Positions 23,848-32,167 of a DNA stretch of 64,000 bases are shown here, piece after piece. The position numbers were made by a program, and so were the translations under genes. Position 1 is the stretch's first letter. Each line of letters opens with the position of its first letter. The notes beneath the pieces are model-generated. The model saw only the letters and a program-made list of their open reading frames with translations. It ran no database searches and was not told the DNA's origin. The DNA lies in assembly GCA_964509425.1 (NCBI GenBank), contig CAZDWZ010000004.1, forward strand, positions 372,001 through 436,000, in the 5' to 3' direction. This DNA is from CAZDWZ01 sp964509425. GTDB taxonomy: Bacteria; Bdellovibrionota_C; UBA2361; SZUA-149; CAZDWZ01.

Positions 23848-25251
23848 TCAGGAATCGGAATGACGCACATAGGTCAGGACGGGAATCGAGGTCAGCGCCG
23901 GGCGAAGTCGACCGACCAAAAACAGCGAGCCCGTAATGACGATGAGCGAGCTCGGCCCCGCTAATCGCTTCGCTGAATCGAGCGCTTTGTCCGGCGAGCG
24001 CTCGACGCTCACATTTTCCATTCCGGTTTCACGGAGATACGCCGCAAGCTCCTCGGGGGGTCTCACATGCGGATGCTCTGACGATGTACAGATCCAATAA
24101 TCGGTGAAACCGCTTGCCGCTCGCTTGTTTCCCAAAACAACGAGCTCGCCAAGCAGCGAACGATAATCTTTTCGATCAAGTGTCGAAACGACAAACGTCA
24201 ACGAATCGGGTTCAGGAGTTCGTTCGGCAAGCTCGTCCGCTATCGAGCGAGCACCCTCGGGGTTGTGAGCCACGTCGAGCAGAACCTTCTTCGTGTCGGT
24301 CTGCAATCCGATTTCGATTTCCTCGCATCGCCCCGGCCAGCGAACCGACGCCAAACCTCGATGAACCGATTCGGCATCGCAACCCAATGCATACGCGGTT
24401 CGCGCAGCGAGGACTGCGTTTCGTCGTTGGAATCCGCCGGAGAGCGCCAGCACGCCGAGATTGAGCGGATATTCATAACCGTTTGTGATGAGCACCCCTC
24501 GGTCTGCATTCAAATGAAAGTCACGCCCAGAGATCTCTATTGAGCTTCCGGCTCGGGTGCAGCAGTCACGAATGCTTTCCGCAGCCTCATCGCTTACCTC
24601 TCCGGCAAACATAGGAACTCCGGCCTTCGCGATTCCGGCTTTTCGCTGAGCGATTTCTCTCAGTGTGCCGCCCAGGATCTCCACATGGTCGAACCCGATA
24701 CTCGTCACCACATTCGCTGAAGGATGGAGAAGACAGTTAGTCGCATCATCATCTCCCCCAAGACCCGCCTCAATCACGCTCCAATCAAGCTGCAATCTCG
24801 CAAATTCCAGAAAGCTCGCGACGAGGCTGAGGACGAAATACGTAGGCTCGCCCGCGAGACGCCTAGACATTGAATATGCACGTTCTACCGCCGCATAATA
24901 ATCGCGGGCGAATTGAGGTCGGCCGTTGATGAAGCAACGTTCCGTCACACTGTAGAGATGCGGAGAACAGGTTTGGCCGGTCGTTTTTCCACCAGCGGCA
25001 AGAATCGATGCGAGCATTGCCCCGACGCTCCCCTTCCCGTTCGTTCCAACGATATGGATGGACCGTGTTTTGTCCTGAGGATTTCCGAGTGCAGCGAGGA
25101 GTTCTTTCGTTTGGCTGAGAGAATAAAACTTCCTCCCTTCAAACGCTTCGAGATCGTCGAGCAAGCGTTTTCCCAGTCGCGGAGTCTCACCCAGCGGCGA
25201 TTCGCCGAAGGGTGAGCGCCGAAACGACACAGGAGAAGTCTTACTTTCCAT
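23848..25251 (-). CDS. folC: Bifunctional folylpolyglutamate synthase/dihydrofolate synthase
   Basis: Adds glutamate to dihydropteroate and extends folate polyglutamate tails in the cytoplasm. HIVGTNGKGSVGAMLASIL is the Mur-ligase P-loop; TSPHLYSVTER-like CSPHLYSVTER, EAGLGGDDDATN and SIGFDHVEILGGT are the family's substrate and metal motifs, and LLDVAHNPEGA the late ADP-binding motif. The 467-residue length is near normal for a bacterial FolC. The start ATG (MESKTSPVS) is preferred; a TTG five codons upstream is possible. It follows the serine hydrolase gene by 20 bases, so the unit ldcA-hydrolase-folC reads as one transcript. Confidence 0.93.
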   Translation of the reverse strand: MESKTSPVSFRRSPFGESPLGETPRLGKRLLDDLEAFEGRKFYSLSQTKELLAALGNPQDKTRSIHIVGTNGKGSVGAMLASILAAGGKTTGQTCSPHLYSVTERCFINGRPQFARDYYAAVERAYSMSRRLAGEPTYFVLSLVASFLEFARLQLDWSVIEAGLGGDDDATNCLLHPSANVVTSIGFDHVEILGGTLREIAQRKAGIAKAGVPMFAGEVSDEAAESIRDCCTRAGSSIEISGRDFHLNADRGVLITNGYEYPLNLGVLALSGGFQRRNAVLAARTAYALGCDAESVHRGLASVRWPGRCEEIEIGLQTDTKKVLLDVAHNPEGARSIADELAERTPEPDSLTFVVSTLDRKDYRSLLGELVVLGNKRAASGFTDYWICTSSEHPHVRPPEELAAYLRETGMENVSVERSPDKALDSAKRLAGPSSLIVITGSLFLVGRLRPALTSIPVLTYVRHSDS

Positions 25252-25271
25252 CGCCTGGAATGCCAATTCTA

Positions 25272-26486
25272 TTAGGGAGGGCCGCCGGAGTCCGAGAATC
25301 CCAGAGCTTCCATCACCAGATCATGAATAAGGGGTCGGAAATCACGTATGCTCACGTTTTCCGGCGTCGGATGAATTCGGTTACTGAGAAGCACAACATC
25401 GAGCTCTCGCTCCGGATCGATCCAGAGCGAACACCCAGAAAACGCGAGATGTCCCACCGAAGATTTCGAGAAGAACTTCCCAGCGCTGCTCCCCGAGTCG
25501 CTCGGTGTATCCCATCCGAGTGCCCAGCTACTGGAGGGTTCGAGACCTGCCTTGGTCCAGAATTTCCGAATGGTGGATTGTTTGATGAGACCATCCTCAC
25601 CCTTCCAGCAGCGGATCATCTCGTTCGCAAATTTGTGCACATCATCAGCGGTGCTGAATACGCCGGCGTGCGGCGCAATGCCGCCCATAGCCCAAGCGTT
25701 GTCATCATGCACTTCGCCGAGAAGAATTCGCCCTCTCCAAGGACAGCGCGCGGTGGGAACAATCTTGTCGAGGTCCGGCTCAATTCCTTTCCGCTTCAGG
25801 AGAGGCAAATCGATAAATCCCGAGCTCTTCATGTCCAACGGACCGAACACGACTCGATTCGCAAGACGCTCGAGGGTCGAACCTGAGAGATGCTCGATCG
25901 CATGCCCGAGCAGAATGAATCCGATATCGCTGTATTTCGTTACGCGGCCCGGTAGATTGTCGAGCTTTGCTCGAAAGATCTCGTTGTGAATAATTTCCAC
26001 CGCACCCCGACTGGTCATCACACCGGTGCGCGCATTGCTGTCTGCTTTGGCGATTACCTTATAGAACGGTGCCGTCGCCGGATAACCAGACATATGACAA
26101 AGCAGATGGCGGACGGTCATCTGCTCCTTGCCATGAGTCGCGAAGGTTTGAAAGATGCGCGAGATTCGCCAATCCAAATCCAACTGGTCCTCTTCAACCA
26201 TCATCATGGCGAGCGTGGTGGTCACGATGACCTTCGTCAACGACGCGACGTCGAAGACCATGTCCTCATGAAGCGCCGTCACCTGCGGAAGAAGAGATCG
26301 ACTGCCGAACGCCTTCTTGTAAACTACTTCTCCGCCGATACCTACCAACAACACCGCGCCCGGAAAGGCAGGCTTGTTCTTCGCAAAAAGCGAATCGGAA
26401 ATATGTGATTGCCCGACAGGAACGCAGGCACTCGCCATCGCTGAGTCAACCTTCGTCCAATCGATGAGTGAGGGAAACAAGGCCAT
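25272..26486 (-). CDS. Serine hydrolase of the class C beta-lactamase/esterase family
   Basis: A 404-residue cytoplasmic-looking protein (no signal peptide). The SxxK nucleophile is SLTK (Ser82 from the ATG at 26486), the YxN-equivalent is YSD, and SVGHLAFSG holds the HxG-type third motif. This layout is shared by penicillin-binding-protein-like esterases and not limited to beta-lactamases, so antibiotic hydrolysis is not implied. The ATG follows AAAAGGA with little spacing; a TTG eight codons upstream is the alternative. It sits between an LD-carboxypeptidase gene and folC, and this pairing with ldcA suggests a step in cytoplasmic recycling of wall peptides. Confidence 0.85.
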   Translation of the reverse strand: MALFPSLIDWTKVDSAMASACVPVGQSHISDSLFAKNKPAFPGAVLLVGIGGEVVYKKAFGSRSLLPQVTALHEDMVFDVASLTKVIVTTTLAMMMVEEDQLDLDWRISRIFQTFATHGKEQMTVRHLLCHMSGYPATAPFYKVIAKADSNARTGVMTSRGAVEIIHNEIFRAKLDNLPGRVTKYSDIGFILLGHAIEHLSGSTLERLANRVVFGPLDMKSSGFIDLPLLKRKGIEPDLDKIVPTARCPWRGRILLGEVHDDNAWAMGGIAPHAGVFSTADDVHKFANEMIRCWKGEDGLIKQSTIRKFWTKAGLEPSSSWALGWDTPSDSGSSAGKFFSKSSVGHLAFSGCSLWIDPERELDVVLLSNRIHPTPENVSIRDFRPLIHDLVMEALGFSDSGGPP

Positions 26487-26527
26487 TCCTTTTAATTTTC
26501 CGCTAAACAATTCTGTTCGTTTGCTTT

Positions 26528-27487
26528 TTACACTGCCCGGAGAGGGGACTCAAGGACACTGAGTGTACTGTCCGCTATTTCGGCGAGACAGCCAAGCGGC
26601 AGTGGAAGATTTTTTCCCCAATGTCCCATTTCTAAACCACTGAGCACGGGGTAACCAGTGTTCGCCAAAAGATCTTTCAATACGAGCTGAATCACATCTT
26701 CGACGGTCGGGCCGTGAGGAGATGCACATTTTGAGAAGCGGCCGAAAACAAGTCCGGAAAGCTGATCGAGCTTGCCCGCCAGCTTAAGCTGCGTGAAGGC
26801 CCGGTGAATACGGTACGGGGGCTCTCCCACTTCCTCAAGGACCAGGATTTTCCCCGAATAATCTACATCCCAGGGGGTACCGAGCAGACAAAGGAGCATC
26901 GTCAAATTCGCCGCGAGAATTTTTCCTCTCCCCTTTCCGCTCCGAAGCACCGTGAGTTCTGAGAACTGGGGCCTGAAATCAGGATCCTGTAACAGCCGGA
27001 AAAGCATATCCACGCTTTCCATGGCACCACTGTCGGACTGCGCGTCAGCAAATGCGCTCGCGAGGCTCGGCCCATGCATCGCCGGAACTCTGGCCTTATC
27101 CACGAAATTCACGAGCAGCGCAGAGATGTCAGAAAGCGCAACGAGCGTTTTCCCTGCCTTTGCGATTTCATCGAACGCAAGCCGGGGCAGTATGTCCATC
27201 GAGCCGTACGCGCCTCGAACACTGAGGAGCATCTTCACTTCCGGGTCCCGGACGAGCTGCATAAACGAATCGGTTCGGGCTGAAATACTTCCACTTCCAA
27301 AGCCGTGGTCATATTTACCGTAGAATGTCGTCGGATCGAGCGGACATCGATATTGGAACCCGCGCCGCTCCAGCTCCTTAAGCCCGAGATCAAACCGGTC
27401 TTTGCTCGACGGTCCCCCAGGGGAAACAATCCCGATCATTGCTCCTGGTTCGAGCGGTAGTAACTTGCTAATCTTTTCCTGGGTCAT
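26528..27487 (-). CDS. ldcA: LD-carboxypeptidase (murein tetrapeptide carboxypeptidase)
   Basis: Peptidase family S66 enzyme that removes the terminal D-alanine from recycled murein tetrapeptides in the cytoplasm. GAMIGIVSPGGPSS opens the N-terminal domain; ALSDISALL carries the nucleophile Ser, LVLEEVGEPPYRIHR the Glu and GLEMGHWGKNLPLPLG the His of the S66 triad. Length, 319 residues, is usual. The start ATG (MTQEKISKLLPLE) is preferred over one ten codons upstream; neither has a strong ribosome site. It heads the ldcA-hydrolase-folC run and is divergent from mce. Confidence 0.9.
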   Translation of the reverse strand: MTQEKISKLLPLEPGAMIGIVSPGGPSSKDRFDLGLKELERRGFQYRCPLDPTTFYGKYDHGFGSGSISARTDSFMQLVRDPEVKMLLSVRGAYGSMDILPRLAFDEIAKAGKTLVALSDISALLVNFVDKARVPAMHGPSLASAFADAQSDSGAMESVDMLFRLLQDPDFRPQFSELTVLRSGKGRGKILAANLTMLLCLLGTPWDVDYSGKILVLEEVGEPPYRIHRAFTQLKLAGKLDQLSGLVFGRFSKCASPHGPTVEDVIQLVLKDLLANTGYPVLSGLEMGHWGKNLPLPLGCLAEIADSTLSVLESPLRAV

Positions 27488-27566
27488 AATGAAACGAGCG
27501 AACAACAGGCCAGCCAAACTCCGATGAGTGGAGAGGCTACATCAGTAAAGAGGCCCTGAAAAGCAA

Positions 27567-27983
27567 ATGAATTCCTGGGAATTCGACCATGTCGGCCATG
27601 TTGTGAGTGACCTCGCCGCCGCCGAACGATTCTACTGCGAGACGATGGGATTTAAAGTTGTAGAGCGTGAGATCGTGCCGACACAAAAGGTCTCGGTCGT
27701 GTTCCTGGAGGGAAGCAGCGGGCTGCTTGAACTGATCGCACCGCTTCCGGGGAATACCAATCTCGAAAAGTTTCTTAAAACTCGCGGCCAAGGACTTCAT
27801 CATATTGCGTTTAGAGTGCCATCCGTCGGAGTCGAGCTCGAGCGGCTGAGAAAAACCGGCGCGAAGCTCATCGACGAGTCTCCGCGCCCAGGCTCACGAG
27901 GGATGGAGATTGCCTTTTTGCACCCGGCAACGAGCTTTGGTGTTTTGGTGGAGCTCTGCGGCGTTCCCGCGGCCCTAAACTAA
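27567..27983 (+). CDS. mce: Methylmalonyl-CoA epimerase
   Basis: Interconverts (R)- and (S)-methylmalonyl-CoA, linking propionyl-CoA metabolism to succinyl-CoA. A 138-residue VOC/glyoxalase-fold protein with two beta-alpha-beta-beta-beta units: DHVGHVVSDLAAAERFYCETMGF starts the first and LHHIAFRVPSV the second (both cited in part). Metal-ligand candidates His8, Glu55, His78/79 and Glu129 (VLVELCG) are in the usual places. Closely related glyoxalases differ mainly in acceptor residues, so the exact substrate is an assignment by overall resemblance. ffh begins 116 bases downstream on the same strand. Confidence 0.8.
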   Translation: MNSWEFDHVGHVVSDLAAAERFYCETMGFKVVEREIVPTQKVSVVFLEGSSGLLELIAPLPGNTNLEKFLKTRGQGLHHIAFRVPSVGVELERLRKTGAKLIDESPRPGSRGMEIAFLHPATSFGVLVELCGVPAALN

Positions 27984-28099
27984 GACCGTCATAATGCCCG
28001 AGCAGGCTCTTTGCCGACGCCCAAGCCGCAATAAAAATGCGGTGCGCCAATACGCTTCTGTTGCCACCCCCTTCCGACTTGGCTAATCTCCGCCACCTT

Positions 28100-29476
28100 A
28101 TGTTTGACTCATTGACCACAAAACTCGAAGGAACTTTCCGGCGGCTTCGCAGCCGTGGAAAGCTCACTGAAGCCGATATCGACGAAGCGCTGAAAGAGAT
28201 TCGGAACGCCCTTCTCGAAGCCGACGTGAACATCAAGGTGGCCAAGGCCTTCTGTGAGAACGTTCGGGCAAAGGCAGCCGGAATGACGGTTCTGAAGAGC
28301 CTAAGCCCCGGCCAAATGGTCATTAAGTTCGTCCACGAAGAGCTGATTTCAACTCTCGGCGAGCATTCACCGCTCAATATTCGGAATGCTCCTCCGGTCA
28401 TCATCCTCCTGGCAGGTCTTCAAGGGTCTGGAAAAACCACTACCTGCGGTAAGCTCGCGAAATATCTGCGCGACGACCTGTCACGGACACCACTTCTCGT
28501 ATCCGTTGACGTCTATCGCCCTGCGGCGATTGAGCAGCTAAAATCCGTCGGAAAGACCCTTGGAATTGAGGTGTTCGACTCGAAGGCGACTGAAAAGCCG
28601 CTCGCGATCGCGAAAGCAGCGCTTGAGCAGGCGAAAGTCGCTGCGTTTGACACTCTCATCATCGACACGGCTGGCCGACTCCAGATTGATGAACAATTGA
28701 TGGACGAGCTCGCCGACATCGTTGAGGCAGTCGAGCCCCATGAAATTCTCCTGGTCGTCGATGCCATGACGGGTCAAGAGGCCGTAAACGTCGCGAAGGG
28801 CTTCGATGAACGCCTTGAAATCGACGGTGTGGTGCTAACCAAGCTGGACGGAGATGCGAGAGGCGGAGCCGCGCTCTCGGTAAAGTCGGTGACCGGAAAG
28901 CCGATTAAATTCATAGGTGTCGGGGAGAAATCGGATGCTCTCGAAGTCTTCCATCCCGACCGGATGGCCTCCCGGATATTGGGAATGGGAGACGTGCTGA
29001 GCCTCATCGAGAAGGCCAGCAAAGAAGTTTCCGAGGAAGACGCTAAGAAATTACATAAGAAGCTCAAAAAGAACGAATTTACTCTGGAAGACTTCCATTC
29101 TCAGCTCCAAAGCATTAAAAGGATGGGCTCCATCGGCTCCCTGATGAAAATGATGCCGGGCATGGGCCAGCTCGCTAAGCAGGTCGATGAGGACAAAGCC
29201 GACCGCGAAATGAAGCGCGTCGAAGCCATCATCCTCTCGATGACCGTCGAAGAGCGTCATGATCACGAGCTCATCAACGGAAGCCGAAGGAAGAGAATCG
29301 CACGCGGAAGCGGTACATCGGTCGAAGACGTGAACCGTCTTCTCGAACAATTCACCACGATGCGAAAGATGATGAAGAAGCTTACGAACATCACCCCAAA
29401 TATGTTGCGGGGTATGGGCGGACTAAGCGGAATGATGGGCGGCGGCAACCCCGGTGGGGGCGGACGTCCGAAATAG
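28100..29476 (+). CDS. ffh: Signal recognition particle protein
   Basis: SRP54 GTPase that binds signal peptides with 4.5S RNA and delivers ribosomes to FtsY. The start MFDSLTTKLEGTF is set by the family's N-terminus. The N domain is followed by the G domain with GLQGSGKT (106-113), DVYRPAA, DTAGRL and TKLDGDARGG, then the methionine-rich M domain (MGSIGSLMKMMPGMG, MRKMMKKL, MLRGMGG) and a Gly-rich tail. At 458 residues it is complete. No strong ribosome site. rpsP follows by 100 bases, the usual bacterial order. Confidence 0.97.
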   Translation: MFDSLTTKLEGTFRRLRSRGKLTEADIDEALKEIRNALLEADVNIKVAKAFCENVRAKAAGMTVLKSLSPGQMVIKFVHEELISTLGEHSPLNIRNAPPVIILLAGLQGSGKTTTCGKLAKYLRDDLSRTPLLVSVDVYRPAAIEQLKSVGKTLGIEVFDSKATEKPLAIAKAALEQAKVAAFDTLIIDTAGRLQIDEQLMDELADIVEAVEPHEILLVVDAMTGQEAVNVAKGFDERLEIDGVVLTKLDGDARGGAALSVKSVTGKPIKFIGVGEKSDALEVFHPDRMASRILGMGDVLSLIEKASKEVSEEDAKKLHKKLKKNEFTLEDFHSQLQSIKRMGSIGSLMKMMPGMGQLAKQVDEDKADREMKRVEAIILSMTVEERHDHELINGSRRKRIARGSGTSVEDVNRLLEQFTTMRKMMKKLTNITPNMLRGMGGLSGMMGGGNPGGGGRPK

Positions 29477-29576
29477 ATTTTAATTTTTCTCCGGGCCTTT
29501 GATTTTTTGTGTTCACTTCAGAAGTGAAACACGGAGACTTAGAGAACCGGGGCTGATGATGATTGGAGAGATAAAA

Positions 29577-29939
29577 GTGAGCGTTACGATTCGACTTTCG
29601 AGACACGGCAGAAAAGGAATTCCGTTCTATCGTGTGGTTGCAGCAGATAAAGCCAGAGCACGCGACGGGCGTTATCTCGAGCTGCTCGGCACCATCAATC
29701 CTTTGACCGAGCCGGCGACTGTTTCGCTCAAGGAAGACCGTATCAAGTATTGGATTGGCGTCGGGGCACAAACATCCGACACCGTTTCGCAGGTGATCGA
29801 GAGCAGAATGCCAGGATACCTAAGCGGAATAGAGACGTCGCGAGTCGAGAAAGTTCGATCGCAGCGCGCGAAGCGAAAGGCAAGAGCGGGGAAAGTCGCG
29901 AAGCCTTCGAAAGCGGCGAAGCCTGCCAAAAAGTCGTAA
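29577..29939 (+). CDS. rpsP: 30S ribosomal protein S16
   Basis: A 120-residue small-subunit protein. The start is GTG (VSVTIRLSRHGRKGIPFYRV) because GGAGAG lies seven bases upstream and the family begins with M-x-x-IRL.R.G; a start 26 codons upstream would add non-homologous sequence. The family core RYLELLGTINPL and EDRIKYWIGVGAQTSDTV is intact. After the core (about residue 80) there is a Lys/Ala/Pro-rich tail (KVAKPSKAAKPAKKS), longer than in E. coli and likely RNA-binding. A strong terminator follows. Confidence 0.96.
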   Translation: MSVTIRLSRHGRKGIPFYRVVAADKARARDGRYLELLGTINPLTEPATVSLKEDRIKYWIGVGAQTSDTVSQVIESRMPGYLSGIETSRVEKVRSQRAKRKARAGKVAKPSKAAKPAKKS

Positions 29940-29965
29940 CTGACTTTTTCGCTGCAGCACACGGA

Positions 29966-29998
29966 AAAGCCGTGCTTCTTTGAAGCGCGGCTTTTTTA
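29966..29998 (+). terminator. Intrinsic terminator of the ffh-rpsP unit
   Basis: AAGCCGTGCTTC pairs with GAAGCGCGGCTT (one G-U or mismatch) across a TTT loop and is followed by TTTTTATTTT. It ends the plus-strand unit just before the converging histidine kinase gene. Confidence 0.85.
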
Positions 29999-30032
29999 TT
30001 TTGGCGTTCGTATTAATTCATTTTAATTCATT

Positions 30033-32003
30033 TCAAGCTTCGGATCTTTCGTCTTCCGGCTGCCGAATCCCGAAGATGGTGTTCGCCGCGGGGAGTCTCC
30101 GGAGGAACTCAACCAACTGCGCTTCGTGAATGGGTTTAGTGAGATAGTCGTCCATTCCAGCATTAATACAGGCTTCGCGATAGCCTTCCATCGCGTGTGC
30201 TGTTAGCGCGACGATCGGAATCCGTTTGCCCGAGGACTTTTCCAACGCACGGATCTGCGCCGTCGCCTGGAAGCCGTCCATCGACGGCATCTGGCAATCC
30301 ATCAAAATCAGATCGACGGAATTGCTCCCGGCGATTTGAATTGCCTGCTCGCCATCATTTGCGGTCAGAACGGTGAAGCCCAGTCGTTTCAACCGATGCA
30401 CCGTAATTTCACGACTCATTGGATTATCCTCGACGACGAGGACTTGAAACTTTTCAGTTTCGTTCGTCTTCGAGGAACCTCCAATCGAAGCCGACAAGGT
30501 CGTTGAGATACTCGGGAGATTAACCCCGAGCGAACCCGTGACGGGCACACGCACCTGAAATGCAAATATTGAACCGCGGCCCGGTTTGCTGTCGAGAGTC
30601 AGTCGGCCTCCCAATAGGCCGACGATTCTTTGACTGATAGCCAGCCCAAGGCCAGTGCCGCCATATTCTTTGGCGGCCGAAGATTCTACACGCCGGAACA
30701 TCTCTTCGATTCGCATACGCACGTCCTCGCGAACGCGCACTCCGAAGTCTTTAACAGACACGGCGATCTCAACGTCTCGTTCAGATTTTCGCAAGACCTC
30801 GAGATCCACCTTGATCTTTCCAGGAGGCTCCGGAAATTTCGCGATGTTATTTACAAGGTTCATCATCACTTGGCCGAAACGGATCGAATCCACATCGAGA
30901 TACTTTGGAAGCGACTCATCGATGTGAAGCTCGAATGTCAGTCCGCTCTTCGTCGCCAGCGCTTCAAACGGAGTCAAGATCTTCTCGAGGTGAGCTCTCA
31001 AATCGCTCGCAGAACGATCGAGCTCGAGTCGTCCCGATTCTATTCTCGAGATGTCCAAAAGGTCGTTGATGATGCCGAGCAACGAATCAGCAGAGTCCTG
31101 AATGAGCTCCACGTAGCGCTGCTCCTCGGGACCTTTGAGCGACCCCGCGAGAATCTCGGCAAACCCGACTATGTTGTTAATCGGCGTGCGAATCTCATGA
31201 CTGGTATTGGCCACAAACTGCGATTTCGCCTGATTCGCTTGTTCGGCGAGATTTTTGGCTTGGGTTAATTCGCCGTCCCTGCGCTCAATCTGATCGAGCA
31301 TATAGTTCACGCCGCGAACGACTGTCGAAATCTCGTCTTCTTTTGCATTCTTCTTCGGCTTCTCTTCGATCGGTATTCTCAGCGAATAATCGCGCCTCGA
31401 AGACACATTCTCGGCGAGTGCCGCAAGTTGCCGAAGCGGCCCGGAGATAACCGTCCCGAAAAAGCTCGATACAAGGAGCGCGATCGCGATCGATCCGAGA
31501 AACGTGAGACTCAGCGTCTTGGCATTCTCCTGCAGCGCGGTGCTAAGACCACGGAGATCGGAGACGAGGACAATTTGCCCGAGCAATGATTTCCCGCTTT
31601 CAATCGGGTAGATCGCATGACAGCGGCTCGGACCACAGTGAACGCCAAACTCTTGCGGAAGGGCCGGAAAAACGGCGGGATTCTCTCCTGCGCGCACATA
31701 CGACGCGATTGGTTGTCCATCTGCGGTAAGTACGGCTGCGCCGAGAATATTCGGTTTCACCTGAAGCGCGTCGAGCAAGTGCTGGGTCGAGCCCTTATCG
31801 TTCGAGCGGATGTTGCCTTCTGCGGCCTGCGCGACGAGCTTGCCGAGACTTTGTAGCTCCGAGATTAACGCATGCTCGAATTGCTTTCCGGCGGAAAAGC
31901 GAAGAGTCCAAGAGGATACGGCGAGCGCGAACCCAGCCGTGAACACAACCAAGAAATTCAGCTTCGCACGAATCGGTAGATTTTCGAGGGACTTAAATTT
32001 CAC
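30033..32003 (-). CDS. Hybrid sensor histidine kinase with CHASE8-like periplasmic domain (paralog 1)
   Basis: A 656-residue membrane kinase. TM1 is about residues 15-35 and TM2 163-187. The periplasmic part between them (SLGKLVAQAAEGNIRSNDKG.., GAAVLTADGQPIASYVR) follows the pattern of the CHASE8 domain known from YfiN, with C123 and C128. HAMP is about 188-245, HisKA has His269 (NTSHEIRTP), and the HATPase contains N382/N386 and GGTGLGL (448-454), but its G1 box reads DFGVR (419-423), where DxGxG is expected. A receiver follows with Asp569 (LILMDCQMP). The start is GTG. A paralog lies at 38008-39912; both flank yfiR and TonB-receptor genes. Confidence 0.93.
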   Translation of the reverse strand: MKFKSLENLPIRAKLNFLVVFTAGFALAVSSWTLRFSAGKQFEHALISELQSLGKLVAQAAEGNIRSNDKGSTQHLLDALQVKPNILGAAVLTADGQPIASYVRAGENPAVFPALPQEFGVHCGPSRCHAIYPIESGKSLLGQIVLVSDLRGLSTALQENAKTLSLTFLGSIAIALLVSSFFGTVISGPLRQLAALAENVSSRRDYSLRIPIEEKPKKNAKEDEISTVVRGVNYMLDQIERRDGELTQAKNLAEQANQAKSQFVANTSHEIRTPINNIVGFAEILAGSLKGPEEQRYVELIQDSADSLLGIINDLLDISRIESGRLELDRSASDLRAHLEKILTPFEALATKSGLTFELHIDESLPKYLDVDSIRFGQVMMNLVNNIAKFPEPPGKIKVDLEVLRKSERDVEIAVSVKDFGVRVREDVRMRIEEMFRRVESSAAKEYGGTGLGLAISQRIVGLLGGRLTLDSKPGRGSIFAFQVRVPVTGSLGVNLPSISTTLSASIGGSSKTNETEKFQVLVVEDNPMSREITVHRLKRLGFTVLTANDGEQAIQIAGSNSVDLILMDCQMPSMDGFQATAQIRALEKSSGKRIPIVALTAHAMEGYREACINAGMDDYLTKPIHEAQLVEFLRRLPAANTIFGIRQPEDERSEA

Positions 32004-32167
32004 GGCGGACCATCACCCATAACCTGAGATTAGAATTTGCAAAAAAACCTGTGCTCCTACTATCGGTAGAATCGCGATTTCAGTGACTGTCAAAGATCAC
32101 ACTGGCCATTGGCGGATATTTCCAAGTAATTACAAGACGTTGCCAATCTCACTTCGTCCACTCGCTC

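Noticed and set aside
25272..26486. Beta-lactamase resistance gene
   Set aside because: No export signal and the Tyr motif is YSD; the ldcA neighbour fits a wall-recycling esterase better.
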